From Zygnema cylindricum (lineage: Eukaryota > Streptophyta > Zygnematophyceae > Zygnematales > Zygnemataceae), in contig JBBHKE010000691.1 of assembly GCA_037447655.1 (NCBI GenBank), positions 66,756 to 130,755 on the forward strand: a DNA stretch of 64,000 nt, read 5' to 3'. A program made the translations under genes and the position numbers. Shown here in pieces: positions 32,123-45,331 of this stretch. Every line of letters begins with the position of its first letter. Positions within the stretch are counted from its first letter, which is position 1. The notes below the pieces were generated by a model. That model worked only from the letters and a program-made list of their open reading frames with translations. It did no database searches and had not been told where the DNA came from.

Positions 32123-33203
32123 TCAGAGTAAGGGTTTAGAAGTAAGCCCGGTTACCGCACATGTGGGAAGAGCACCCGGAGTCCATAATCCATCCATTCT
32201 CTTGAGGCCCCTCCATGAGATCTTTTGCAAGGGCAAAGAAATCATCATATTCCGGTTGCGGAAATCTGACCACATCATCTTTTTCCCCCAACGATTCGTC
32301 TTGTGGCGTCTCATCAAATGCAAGGAACGCCGCATTTTTCACCGGTTGTTTTGGTGCTGACCCATTTCATGGTGGTTCCTCCGATCGCACCTTCCATCCC
32401 GCACGGTAAATTCCTGTTTCACACGCTTTTATAAAAGCTGGGCACAGCCGGAAAACATGACCTTGACCGAAGCAATAGACACACCTATCATATTGCCTAT
32501 AATTAGGATTAGGGGTGAAGTTCTTATTTCCGGAAAATCCAGCCGGCCTATATGTCGGGGCATTGTACCCTACCGCTGATTTTCCACCATTCAATGCTAT
32601 CTTAGTTGCCTCTTCCTCTATAATCTAAGCTTCAGGTACAGTTATATTCCATCTAGCCTTCTCCAACCTTTTCAATTGTTCCGCGGCTCCTTTATATTCA
32701 GTAGGAAGCCCTCTCATTAAAATCATAGCTTGATGATAGGGAGGAAAATTCCCCCCAGAACATGCATTTTCCGACAACAAAAACTTCAAGCCATTACAAT
32801 AGGAGTTCATATCACCCCTGGTAATTTTATAATCCCAAATTTTCCAAGCAGTTATAACCTCATTCTGCTCACAAGCTAGGACATATGAGTCCCGCAAAGC
32901 CTTCCATATATCAGATGCTTTAGAGATATTGATATATGTCATGTTCAGATCTTCGGACAAGAGTAGTTTGAGAACATGGAATGCATCCTCATTTTACTTT
33001 TCATAATCAAAATCCGTATCCGGAAGAACACCGGAAATCACATCATACAATCTCACTTGCTTAAGGTAAGACTTAGTCAAATCCGCCCAATATAAATATT
33101 TGTCGCCATTAAACACCTGAATCCGTGAGGGTGGGCTCGTGACTTGTTGATTTGAGGCAATCGGTGACCCAGAGGAGGAAGAAGAAGCACCAACAGTTGC
33201 CAT
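32123..33203 (-). pseudogene. gag: copia-2 gag and protease
   Basis: Gag starts MATVGASSSSSGSPIAS at 33203, then IQVFNGDKYLYWADLTKSYL. After a stop at 32994, DMNSYCNGLKFLLSENACSG and MILMRGLPTEYKGAAEQL. Zinc knuckle CVYCFGQGHVFRLC near 32490-32450. Protease WIMDSGCSSHMCGN near 32180. Stops also near 32625, 32367 and 32140. Confidence 0.88.
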
Positions 33204-33961
33204 AATATTCAGATTACAAAAGAGGAAACTCTCACGGAAACCACAAAAAGACGAACTTCACAATGAAGTCCCTAGCAAACCATACACACACTAGGTCTCC
33301 AAATTTGCCACAATATTAAAAATATAACAAAAAAACCACATGCAGAATTTCATAGGGTCATGCCAAAATGTCACAATGATCTTGTAATTCAAAAAGACAC
33401 AAAAACTGCTTCGCAGTTTTCCATTCACTGAATTCCTAACTCCAAAATATTATAAGTCCTTCATATACAAAGTGAACCTACAGCTGATCTAAACCCTACC
33501 ACATTTACCGTGGTGTTTCGGTACACTAAACATTAATCAAACTAAACCCCGCCATCTACTGTACAAGTATTTACATCAATCCTTAACCCTAGCCGCTTCT
33601 AAAGTACGTAGTCAAAGTTAGCCCGCTGAAATGACGGCTCGGTCAATATTTCTCTTCCAAAAATGACGGCGAACTCCGTCGGCCGTTCGCGAATTCATTC
33701 ATCACCGAAGATGGACCTCCACGTGTAAATATGGCCCCTCAAGTAAATATGTACTTTGTCAACCAACTCAACAAAGCTTGACTTCCCCACGGACCGACAC
33801 GTGTACATAAAGTTTACCAAATCTGTGAACTCCCTTTGGAGTTACATACCACACCACATCTTGTCTACATCAAATCAGTCTGTACACAAAAACTGGCTAA
33901 GTCTAGACTCTCTTTCTCACACACGAGATATAGAAAGGACTAAAGATTTCCAAAACCAACA
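33204..33961 (-). repeat. copia-2 5' LTR and leader (right copy)
   Basis: Aligns to 28276-29035. I could not place the inner LTR edge: no clear primer site separates LTR from leader. Confidence 0.7.
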
Positions 33962-35917
33962 TCGATCAGGAGAGAGCTTTCGAGGAACTTAAAGGGAAGT
34001 TGACCTCTGCCCCTACACTGGTGTATCCTAATCATGTTGGGGAATTTGAAGTTCTAATCACTACTGATGCATCTCATAAAAGTCTAGGTGCAATCATAAG
34101 TAAAAAAATCAACAAACATTTTCATCCTATTGTTTTTGAGTCCAGAAAATCCAATAATGTTGAAAAGAACTATCCAATACAGGAAAAGGAATTACTTGCA
34201 ATTGTTCATGCATTGGTGAAATGGCGTTGTTATTTGCATAATAAAGAATTAACAATTCATTGTGATAATAAGGCACTCTCGTATCTAAAGAGATTGAGTG
34301 ATGCACATATTATAACTGGCAGACAGGTTAGGTGGATGCAGAAATTGACATATTTCAAATTTAATGTCAAACATATTCCTTAAAAGACAAATGTAGTGGC
34401 AGATCTTGTTTGTAGATGTTTTGAAATAAATGCGATGGTTCGGGGTGAATTGTTTGTAGATGTTATTAGAAATGGTAAGGATAAAGATCTTTATTTTGTC
34501 GTGATTTGCAATAATATTTTGGGAGGGAATTTTGACCCATTCAATGAGAGGCATGTCAAAAACTTTAGAATAGAAGATGGTTTACTGTATTTGCAAACAT
34601 GGGATAGATTATGCATTTCTAAAATAGAAGACCTAAGAAAACAACTTTTACAAAAAACCTATGAGCATTTAGGACATCTAAGTCGAGATAAAACTCTTAG
34701 TCAGTTACAAAGCATATTCTTTTGGCCCGGGATGGCAAAAGGGGTGTGGAAACACGTAGAAAGTTCTGTCCCTTCCCAAGAGAGTAAACCTAGTAACCAA
34801 AAAGCAGGAGGTCTCTTAAAACCTTTAGATATCTCCAAAAGACCTTGGGAATCTTTCAGTATGGATTTTATTGTCAGGTTGCCAACAACATTTATAAGAA
34901 ATGACAGTGTCATGGTGGTGGTCATTAGGTTCAATAAAATGGCAATCTTTATCCCTTGCAAAACTACTCAATTAGTTGTAGATATTGCAAAGTTATATTT
35001 TGACAACGGGTCAGTCATCATGGAGTTCCCCTGTCTATAGTGAGTGATAGGGATTCTAAATTTACATCTGCATTTTGGAAACAAATGCAGCATAATTTAG
35101 GCATTGAAATTAAAATGAGTACCTCTTATCATCTTTAGACAGATGGACACATAGAAAGGATGAACCGTACATTTGAGGGAATTCTTAGGACTGTTTGTAG
35201 TGGAGCTCAGAAACATGGGAAATTAAACTGCCATTAATGAAATTTGTATACGATTGATGTATACAAGCTAGTACAGGATTCTCACCATTTAAAGTTGCAA
35301 ACAAATACTAACCCAGAGAAACATTAGACTTAATAACACGGGTCACCAAAGAGAATAGAGGTTTTGGAACAAAGTTTTGGAAATACATTCAAACAATTTG
35401 GAAAACAGTATGGGATGCATTAATAGAGGCACAAAGGAGGCAAAAATTAAATGCTAACCGCAAACGGGGTGATTGGGTGGTAAGCACAGGTGAGAAGGTT
35501 TGGCTTTCTACAACTTATTAGAAGTGCAAGATCGGGGGACAATCGCATCCTACGTTGTAATTTGCTCCTAAGTACATTTGACCATTTACAATAATCGAGA
35601 TGATATCGTCAGCTGCAGCCAAATTGGACTTTCCGCCTTCTAAAAAAAATTATCCAATAATTCACATTAGTCAGTTGAAACCAGCAAATCTTCCACTAAC
35701 TGAAGGAGAATTGGAATACGATCCCTTAATAATTATAGAACCTGAGGTCCACAGATGGGTAATAGATTGGGTTGGTCAACGGTTCAAAATCGGCAATACT
35801 ATATTTTGGCAAGTGCATTATCTAGGAAGGTCGTAAGATTAGTTAACTTTAGAAGATAAAAATTCTGAATTTTTACAAAGGTATTAGAGAGATAATAATA
35901 TAGAAGCCTCGTCTTAA
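33962..35917 (+). pseudogene. pol: gypsy-2 RNase H, integrase, chromodomain-like tail (5'-truncated)
   Basis: Starts abruptly in RNase H (DQERAFEELKGKLTSAPTL, NYPIQEKELLAIVHALVKWR, TIHCDNKALSYLKRL), then linker, integrase zinc and core (FFWPGMAKGVWKHVE, SMDFIVRLP, IPCKTTQLVVDIAKLYF), C-terminus HISQLKPANLPLTEGELE and chromodomain-like WVGQRFKIGNTIFWQVHYLG, ending TAA at 35917. Stops and frame changes at 34381, 35040-35600 and elsewhere. TAG at 35136-35138 sits where gypsy-1 has CAG. RT, protease and gag are missing. Confidence 0.88.
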
Positions 35918-35966
35918 GAGTGAAATGTGTTTTAACTGAGGTCAGTTTAAAATTAAAAAGGGATGA

Positions 35967-36933
35967 TTTAACAGTAATAATAGATCGAACTTGGTCGTAA
36001 ATAGGTAATTCAGGGTTACAAATATAAAGATATCAATTTGGTCAACATTCGTGAACAAATCGCGCAGTTTGGAGTTCTATTTCAATAGATATAGTGATGG
36101 GGTGTATTTAGGTGACACCGCGGGGTCAATCTAACAAGTGGGTATCATTGTAACAGGTTAAGGGTCAAAATTAGCCGCAAAATTTCAAGCGTACGTATAT
36201 AAAGTACTAATACTCAATAAGTAAATGTGATGGTTCGTTTGGTACAATTTTTAGCACGAAACATCATAAGTTAAAATTTGTAAATTTTGTAAGTAGTTTC
36301 GCGTGTAAAATTTGTGACGCGCGAACGTGCGAAGTCACATTTCAATTCGCACGCACTTTTGCACATAAATATTACATAGTAAAATGTAGCGTTTCATTGG
36401 TTAGTAAATGCAAGGTAGTTAGTGGGAGATTTGGCACCTTTTTGTATAGGTCAGTTTGAATCCTCGTTGATCAATGATTGGCCCAAGTAAAACCTGTTCA
36501 ACGGAGTGTTGACTCTAGCCTGGCGAGTCTAGGGCGATGATGGATAAATAGTGAGGTCTAAGAGAAAAGTAAACATATTTTCCTTTGGAAAAATTTGTGG
36601 AAATTCTGATTGATCTTGGTCCTGAGCGATTAAAACCAAATAGGAGCTATGGCATTTTTGCATTGAAATTTCTTACAAACAAAGTAGTGTTTTAGTAGTT
36701 AAGAGATTGAATTACTAAGAGTGGAGAGTAGTGGAAAACACTTTAAAAGAAGGGTTGAGCCACGAGGGGAAGAGACCAAGCTAATGTTATGTGGACAGAA
36801 GCTTCTTCTAATTTAAAGTTTATCTTTATGTGAGTGCTTTCCAATGTGGATGTGTATTTTCCAATGTGTGGAATGTGTGGTTGGAATTGGTTTTAGTAAT
36901 GGGATTTTCTGAGAGGTAAGGGATCCTATTACA
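35967..36933 (+). repeat. gypsy-2 3' LTR
   Basis: TTTAACAG (family TGTAACAG) ... CCTATTACA. Collinear with the other LTRs of the family but clearly diverged. Confidence 0.85.
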
Positions 36934-37605
36934 GAAAGGAACAACATTATAAGTGTTTCTTTTGCCCCCCCTATAGTACAACTTTTTCATGGCTACGCAC
37001 CTTACATTTTATTTAAGCCTTTTGTTTGTTCGTCGCACCTTTGTTTGCTCCCCAATAGCTCTCGATTTGAGGTGCAAACAAAACCGAGGTACGAAGTATG
37101 TATCCAGTAAGTTAGGGACAAAAGACCATAAATGTGAAGCACTTAAGCAGAATAACACATAAAAAAAAACAAAACTAGATAGGTTAAGCAATCAAACGCT
37201 ACCAAAATACCCAACACAAATACAACCCGATAGAAAATTAATGGCAATATTATCTTTCATCTAACCAACAATAGATAACGGTATGTTATCTCAAAAAAAT
37301 GGCGAACCGAAACGTATGTGAATAAAAAACAAAACCACATTAAAATATCACCACATGGTACCTGAAATGTAGCTGAACTATTAAATCTGTTCATTATGTA
37401 GCCAACCACCTACAAAATTATTATGTACATAGACTACTCGTTAATATCATGTAAGCAAACAGGCTAAAAATAACAACGCAAATCTTATTGCGGAAGTTCC
37501 AAATTATAACTTATACGTAGTTCGCACTTCTGATTCACGTAAGTGCAGAGGTGCCCGATTGGTTTCAATTAAAACAAGTGATTAATAAAATAACTAATGG
37601 TCTTT
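36934..37605. other. Spacer between gypsy-2 and gypsy-3
   Basis: AT-rich, no recognised feature. The last bases before the target duplication at 37606 are the pre-insertion flank of gypsy-3. Confidence 0.5.
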
Positions 37606-37610
37606 CAAAC
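37606..37610 (-). repeat. Target-site duplication of gypsy-3, left
   Basis: CAAAC, repeated at 45327-45331. Confidence 0.8.
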
Positions 37611-38575
37611 TCTAATAGGATCTCTTACCTCTCAGAAAATCCCATTACTTCATTCAATTTCAACCACATATTCCACACATTGGAAAATACACATCCACAT
37701 TGGAAAGCACTCACATAAGGATAAACTTTAATTTAGAAGAAGCTTCTGTCCACATAACATTAGCTTGGTCTCTTGCCCTCGTGGCTCAACCCTTCTTATT
37801 AAAGTATTTTCCTCTACTCTCCACTCTTAATAATTCTATCTCTTAACTACTAAAACACTACTTAGTTTGTAAAAGATTTGAATGCCAAAATGCCAATGCT
37901 CCAATTTGGTTTTAATCGCTTAGGACCAAGATCAGTCAGAATTTCCACAAACTTTTCCAAAGGAAAAGATGTTTACTCTCCTCTTAGTCTTCACTATTTA
38001 TCCATCATTGCCCTAGACTCGCCAAGCTAGAGTCAACGCTCCGTTGAACAGGTTTTACTTGGGCAAATCATTGATCAGCAATGACTCAAACTGACCTATG
38101 CAAAAAGGTGTGAAATCTCTTACTAACTACATAGCATTTCTAACCAATCAAAAACTACGTTTCACTACGTAACATTTACGTGCAAAAGTGTGCGCAAAAA
38201 GAAACGCGACTTCGCACGATCGTGCGTCGCAAATTTTGTAAGCGAAACTTCTTACGAAATTCCATAAACTGAAAGTGACGTTTCGTACTAAAAATTGTAC
38301 GAAACAAACCATCCTATGTACGAAACGTTTCATTATAACTTCATGAAACGTGCACCCGAAATTTCGGTACTAATTTGACCTTTAACCCGTTTTTATGATA
38401 CCCGCTTGTTATTTAGACCCCTCGCTGTCGCCTGAATACACCCATCGCTATAACTTTTGATGTATATCTCCAAATCCCGTGATTCTTTCGCGGATGTCTA
38501 CCATATTTAGTACTCTATAATCATAACTCCTAAATACCCCTTTAGGAACAAGTTCGATTAGCTATTACTGTTACA
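37611..38575 (-). repeat. gypsy-3 3' LTR
   Basis: TCTAATAGG...TGTTACA, same family as gypsy-1 LTRs. Confidence 0.87.
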
Positions 38576-38624
38576 TCATCCCCTCTTTTTTTTTAACAGA
38601 CCACAGTTAAAACACATTTTATTC

Positions 38625-41600
38625 TCAAGACGGAACTTCTATATTATTATACCTCCAATACCTTTGCAAAAACTCAGAATTTTCATCTTCTAGCTTTCTT
38701 AGATAATGCACTTACCATAATATAGAATTGGCGACCTTAAACCATTGACTAACCCAATCTATTACCTATCTGTGAACCTCATGTTCTATAATTTTTGAGG
38801 GATCCAATTCCAATTCTCCTTCAATTGGTCAAAGATTTGCTGGATTTCACTGGCTGATGTGTATCACTGAATGATTTTTTGTTGAAAGCGGAAAGTCTAA
38901 TTTGGCAGTAATTGACGATATCATCTCGATTACAGTAAATGGTCTGATGTATTTAGGAGCAAATTTCCCAATAGGATCCGCTTGTCCTTCGATCTTGCAC
39001 CTGTAATGAGTTGTTGAAAGCAAAACCTTGTTATCTGTGCTTAGCATCTAATCACCCCGTTTGCGGTTAGCATTTAGTTCTTGCCTTTTTTGTGCCTCCA
39101 CTAATGCATCCTGGACTGTTTTCCAAACCGTTTAAATGTATTCCCAAAATTACATTCCAGAACCCCTATTCACTTGAGTGACCCCTGTTATTAAGTCCAA
39201 TCTTTCTCTTGTTTGGTATCTGTACGCAACTTTAAACGGTGAGAATCCTGTACTTGGATGTTTACATGAATTGTATGCAAATTCCATTAATGGCAGTTTA
39301 GATTCCCATGTGTTCTGAACTCGAATGCAAACAGTCCTAAGCATTCCTTCCAGTGTACGATTTATCTTTTTTGTTTGTCCATATGTCTGAGGATGATAAG
39401 AGGTACTCATTTTTAATTCAATGCCTTAATTTTGTTGCAATTCTTTCCAAAATGGAAACGTGAATTTAGAATCCCTATCACTAACTATAGACAAAGGAAC
39501 TCCATGATGTCTGACCACGTTGTCAAAATATAAATATGGAATATCTACACTTGAATGAGTAGTATTTCAAGGGATAAAGATTGTCATTTTACTGAACATA
39601 TCGACTACGATCATGATATTGTCATTTTTTCTAGATGTAGCTCGTAACGTGACATTAAAATCCATACTGACAGATTCCCATGGTCTTTCGGAGATATCTA
39701 AAGGTTTTAAGAGACCTCTAGATTTTTGGTTACAAGGTTTACTTTGTTGGCAAAGGACACAATTTCCACGTGTTTCGACACCTCTTTTGCCATCTCTGGC
39801 CAAAGCAATCTACTCTGAAACCGACTAAGAGTTTTATCTCGACCTAGATGTCCTAAATGCTTATGGGCTTCTTATAAAAGTTGTTTTTTTTTAAGTCTCC
39901 CATTTTGGGAATGCATAATCTATCCCTTGTTCGGAAATACAGTAAACCATCTTCTATTCTAAAGTTTTTGACATGCCTCTCATCCAATGTGTCAGAATTC
40001 CCTCCGAAATATTTTTGCAAATCACATCAAAATATGGATCTTTATCATAACCATTTCTAACAGAATCTAAAAACAATTCATCGTGAACCATAACACTTAT
40101 TTCAAAACATCTATTTAATGGATCTACGACTAGATTTGTCTTTCCATCAATAAGTTTGACATTAAATTTGAATTATGCCAATTTCTGCATCCACCTAACT
40201 TGTCTGCTAGTCATAATCTATGCATCATTTAATCATTGTAGTTAGGAGAGTGCCCTATTATCACAATGAACTGAAAATTCTTTATTATGCAAATATCAAC
40301 GCCATTTCACTAATGCATAAACAATTGCAAGTAATTCTTTTTCCTGAGCTAGATAATTCTTTTCAGCATCATTGAATTTTCTCGACTCAAAACCAATAAC
40401 AAGAAAGTGTTTACCAACTTTTTGACTTATGACTGAACCTAGACCTCTATCAGATGCATATGTAGTGATGAAAACTTCAAATTCCCTAGGAGGATCAGGA
40501 TACACCAGTGTAGGGGCAGAGGTCAACTTCCCTTTTAGTTCTTTGAATACTATCTCCTGATCAGCTCTCCACACAAACGTCTTCTTCTCCCGTAGTAAAT
40601 ACGTCAAAGGTGCGACGATCATACTGAAGTTCTTGATAAATTTCCTATAATAAGTGGCCAATCCTAAAAATGATCTAACTTCCGTGACATTAGTATGTTG
40701 CTTCCAATTTCAGATTGTAGTGATCTTGGATGGATCTGTTTTAACACCTTTCCGACTAACTATGTGTCCCAAAAATAATTGTTCAATTTTAAGAAAATTG
40801 GATTTTGACAATTTTCCATATAATTTCTTTCCCTAAACCTTTCCAACACTTTTCTTAAATGAATTACATGATGCTCTTTAGATTCAATGTAAATTAGAGT
40901 ATCATCTATAAACACCTGAACAAAATCATCTATGTAATCTGAAAAGGTTTGGTTCTTTAATCATTGGTAAGTACGCGGTGCATTCGTTAAGCCGAATCGC
41001 ATCATTATCTATTCAAAATGACCCACCCTAGTCCTGAAAGCAATTTTAGCAACATCTTCAGTTCTAATTGGCACCTAAATAAAGCCACAACGCAGATCAA
41101 TCATGGAAACTAATTTAGCATCTTTCAAACGATATATCAAACTAGAAATTAAAGGTAACGGATACTTATCCTTTACCGTAATCTTGTTCAGACTACAATA
41201 GTTGACACACATCCTCAACGTTTCGTCCTTCTTTTTACAAAGAGAACAGGTGCTCCGTACGGTGATTTGTTGGGCTGAATATGTTCTTTCTCCAAAATCT
41301 CTTTGATCTGTTTCTTTAACTCCTGCTCAAAGAAGCTATGCTTATAAATTCTTGTGACAGGAGGGTTACATCCAAGTTCAAGGTTAATAACATGTTCCAC
41401 ATCTCGGGAAGGTGGCCTCCCCAAGGGTAAGTCACTTGGAAAAACATCTCTAAATTCAAAAATCAAATCTTTAAAAGCAACATCAGATGTATTAATGTCA
41501 GTTACACAATCAAATTTTTGTTTTTCAAGAGTTTTAGTGGTGTCTTATTTATGAATAACATCAATGTTAGTGTTTTCTCCCCCCTCCCTTCATCAGTAAC

Positions 41601-42304
41601 TGCCTCAGTTACTAATAACAAGAAAGCATGATTTGTTTTATCTTTTAAATGCTTTTTAAATTGTTTAGCATAAATCAAACCTTCCACTCCCAGCTTGATT
41701 ATGTTATTTATATACTTTCTATGGAACTTCTTTGAAGGTAATGCTTGTAAAACCTTCCAACCATTTTGAGACTTCACTTTCAAGGTGTTAGTTTCCCAAT
41801 TAATTTGAGGGTTATGTTAAGTTAACCAAGGCTTTCTCAGTATTAGCTGCTCAATACCCAAATTCATTATATCACACACAACTTTCATTTAATGACCTAG
41901 GATATCAACTTCTATTGTGTCAGTTTGTAAATCTAATGTCGACTTATTACCATTTAGCACTTGAGCATGTAAAGAATTTTCCCTCATGACTGTAGGAATT
42001 TTATTTTCCTCAACAAACTTATGTGAAATAAAATTATATGTAGCACCTGAATCTACCATAACTCTCAATGGTTTTCCTTCCACTAAAGACTCAAATCTGA
42101 TCAAACTGTGTCTGGTGTCATCGTTACTTAACTGTCCTAACATACGTTTGTTGTTAAGAGTTTCATCAAAAAGATTGTTCAAACTATGGAGTGTGGTTAG
42201 CATCATAATAAATTCAGCTATCCTAGCCTTTCCATTCATTAGCTTGCACTTCAGAGTTAACTCCTTGACCTCTGGATCTGATCGACTCAACTGAGGACTT
42301 TAAG
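38625..42304 (-). pseudogene. pol: gypsy-3 pol: protease, RT, RNase H, integrase
   Basis: Protease [16 protein letters not shown] (42290-41889); RT pieces around 41466-40920, with the Gln codon CAG kept before the active site; RNase H MATYYRKFIKNFSM to ALVKWR (40661-40296); integrase core SMDFNVTLRATSRKNDN (39803-39567) and SYHPQTYGQTKKINRTLEGM (39410-39150); C-terminus to TGA at 38625. Frames change many times. Compared with gypsy-1 all domains are present in order. Confidence 0.87.
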
Positions 42305-43608
42305 CTAGTCCTTTCCGTTTCCCACCACTTGGGCTTCCTGCTCAGCTAAGTATAATCCAATATCTTGTTGAAGACCTTCATTGACATCAACTGTTTTAAG
42401 AGATCCCATATCTGTACAATCTTTAGTGTAGTGATCTGGATCTGCACATTTAAAACAAGTGACTTTCTTTTTCGGTTTTGTGCATTCTCTGCTCAAATGT
42501 CCTTCCTCTCCACAGTTATAACAATTATTTTTTTTCAGTTGTGCACATTCAGATGCCCTATGACCTCTTTTCTGACAAATAGTGCATGTGGGAATGATAA
42601 AATTAGGTTTCTGAGCATTAATGCTCGGTTTAGAACTCCTAATGTAGCCCCTTCTATTCTAAAATTTATTTTCTGCATTAACACACTGTCCACCTTTCTG
42701 ATTTCCATTGAAGATATTCTGCCTATTAACCAGACCTGCATTCAGACTTTCTTCCTAACCCCACTCTGATACTTTATTGAAATTTCCCGTGAGTGATCGA
42801 GTTTCACGATTATTCCCCAAGTGATCCTCTAATTCCAATGACTTATCTTCTAATTCCTTCAAATTAATAAATTTTTGATGTTTCAATTTTGATTTAAGTA
42901 TAGGATTTAGATAGTTCAAGAAATGCAAACTAGCCATTTCATCAGTCAAACCTATGACATAAATGTTAGATGAGTCAAATTCCACAATTTAATCTTTCAC
43001 ATATCTAATCTCCTTACAGTTCAACCAGTTTTCTTCCATTCTGGATTTATCAGTGAAAGACAAGAATTGCGATTTGATCGCGGTTTTAAAAGTTTTCCAA
43101 TCAGCATTATCAGGAAATAAATTAGAACTTCTCTGAGTGCAATATCAAATCTGACCATCACCTTTCAGACAGCTAACAGCAAAAGAAGTGTAATCACCAC
43201 GATCACAATTTTAGATTCCAAATAATACTCCATATGAAAAATCCAAGCATCTAACTCATCAATTTTCTTACCATCAAACGATGGTGCTTCACTGATAGAC
43301 AATTTTATATCCCATTATCTTTTTAGGTCTATCGTGATTATTTTTCCTAAAACTGGCATTTCTCTTACTTCTCTCACCCTTTTGCTTTTTAACATCATTT
43401 CTCGTGTGAATTAAATTAATTAGCTCATCCAATATTTGATTTGAAACATTTCCATTTTCCTAAACATCTTTCAATCACTTTTCAACTCAGAAATTGTTTC
43501 ATCCACAGCAGCAATATGATTATTAAATCTTTTGACCAGTTTCACACTACGTTTCTTCAAAACATTGAAGGCATTTTCCATTTCACATTTCCATGCAAAA
43601 TTTGCCAT
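42305..43608 (-). pseudogene. gag: gypsy-3 gag
   Basis: Starts MANFAWKCEMENAFNVLKKR at 43608 with codon 11 a sense codon (stop in gypsy-1). Later blocks match gypsy-1 gag (GLTDEMASLHFLNYLNPILK, 42985-42755), and zinc knuckles lie at 42741-42430 including CFKCADPDHYTKDC. Broken by stops and frame changes between 43470 and 42985. Confidence 0.82.
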
Positions 43609-44344
43609 TATCACAAAAATGAAATCGAGTAAAAACAAAGATAGAATATAATTTCCCAAAGAAATTTGTTGCAGGTTTGAAATCCTCTAATTGCTCCAAT
43701 CCAAGACTTTTTCTCTTTAACAAATCCTTTGAAAAAAATCAAAATCTGAGAAATCAATAAGACATTGAAAGTATAAGACTGCCAATTCAATCCTTCTATT
43801 TCCCAAACATTGATGCAAAAGGTAAGAATTTCCCACAAATTTTGCAATAGCAAAATTGAAAGCTCTTAAAGGTAGGGTTCAACCATAAATTTTGCAACAG
43901 CAAAATTGAAAAGCTCTCAAAGGTAACAATTTAGGGTTTGAAAAGTTTTAAGTCATTTCTAAACTTTTTTGCTCTTGATGAAGTAAAGTGCTCCACTTTC
44001 CTTCTCCACCATTAGCAAATTTCCCATTTCCCACTACATTATGATTTTTTGTTCTCTAATCTTCACATCCTCACCCTTCATGGTTTCAAGCCCTTCATCT
44101 ACACATGAATCATTGCTTGGAGAAGGCAAGTTTGTTTGGCCTCTAGGTAATTGGAGTGAGTTTCAGCGGTGGCTACATTGACAACCCCGCCTTAGTCTTT
44201 AGGACCTGAGCACGCCCCACATCTAAGCTGCGGCCGCTGGCAGTGTGATCACTCAGTTTTCCTCCAATCCCCTACCACTTCACATTATGGTTCTACCGAC
44301 AGAGGTTAGAGCACCCTCACCGGTCACGGCAGTCAATATTCAAA

Positions 44345-44356
44345 GCTTTGATACCA
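44345..44356 (-). promoter_or_regulatory. gypsy-3 primer-binding site
   Basis: Minus strand TGGTATCAAAGC two bases from the LTR end; complementary to the 3' end of initiator tRNA-Met with one mismatch. Confidence 0.78.
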
Positions 44357-44358
44357 TA

Positions 44359-45326
44359 TGTAATGGGATCTCCTACCTCTCAGAAAATCCCATTACTTCA
44401 TTCAATTTCAACCACACATTCCACACATTGGAAAATTACACATCCACAATAGAAAGCACTCACATAAAGATAAACTTTAATTTAGAAGAAGTTTCTGTCC
44501 ACATTACATTAGCTTGGTCTTTTACCCTCGTGGCTCAACCCTTTCTTATTAAAGTCTTTTCCACTGCTCTCCACTCTTAATAATTCTATCTCTTAACTAC
44601 TAAAACACTACTTAGTTTGTAAGAGATTTCAATGTCAAAATGCCAATGCTCCAATTTGGTTTTAATCGCTCAAGGCTAAGATCAGTCAGAATTTCCAGAA
44701 TCTTTTCAAAAGGAAAAGATGTTTACTCTCCTCTTAGACTTCACTATTTATCCATCATCGCCCTGGACTCGCCAGGCCATAGTCAACGCTCCGTTGAACA
44801 GGTTTTACCTGGGCCAATCATTGATCAGCAATGACTCAAACTGACCTATGCAAAAAGGTGCGAAATCTCTTACTAACTACGTAGTATTTCTAACCAATCA
44901 AACGCTACGTTTCACTACGTAACATTTACGTGCAAAAGTGCGCGCAAAACGAAACGCGACTTCGCACGAACGTACGTCGCAAATTTCGCAAGCAAAACTT
45001 TTTACGAAATTCCATAAACTGAAAGTGACGTTTCGTACTAAAAGTTGTACGAAACGAACCATCGTGCGTACGAAACATTTCATTAGAACCTTATGAAACG
45101 TGCACGCGAAATTTTGGTACTAATTTGACCCTTTAACCCGTTTCAATGATACCCGCTTGTTATTTAGACCCCGCGCTGTCGCCTAAATACACCCATCGCT
45201 ATACCTTTTGATATATAACTCCAAATCGCGTGATTTTTTCGCGGACGTCTACCAAATTTAGTACTCTATAATCATAACACCAAATTACCCCTTTCCGAAG
45301 AAGTTCGATCAGCTATTATTGTTATA
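44359..45326 (-). repeat. gypsy-3 5' LTR
   Basis: TGTAATGGG...TTGTTATA, followed by CAAAC (45327-45331). Confidence 0.87.
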
Positions 45327-45331
45327 CAAAC

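Larger units (their letters stand above)
29059..33961 (-). mobile_element. copia-2: nearly full-length Ty1/copia element
   Basis: Minus-strand element with 5' LTR and leader 33204-33961, gag from 33203, then protease, integrase, RT and RNase H to the stop at 29059, and the 3' LTR to the left. All domains are present and the RT active site YVDD is intact (30044-30033). Stops and a few frame changes interrupt it. The right LTR ends CCAACA exactly where gypsy-2 sequence starts, suggesting insertion into gypsy-2; the left half of that target is gone. Confidence 0.87.
33962..36933 (+). mobile_element. gypsy-2: 3' half of a chromovirus
   Basis: Same family as gypsy-1. Purine tract AAAAAGGGATGA ends at 35966; 3' LTR 35967-36933. 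The 5' half is missing; the junction at 33961/33962 abuts the terminus of the copia-2 LTR. Confidence 0.87.
37611..45326 (-). mobile_element. gypsy-3: complete, decayed chromovirus
   Basis: Minus strand, about 7.7 kb. LTRs 44359-45326 (5') and 37611-38575 (3'), primer site 44345-44356, gag 43608-42305, pol 42304-38625, purine tract 38588-38576, perfect target duplication CAAAC. LTR ends are mutated (TCTAAT; GTTATA) and internal frames are more broken than in gypsy-1, so it is older. Confidence 0.9.
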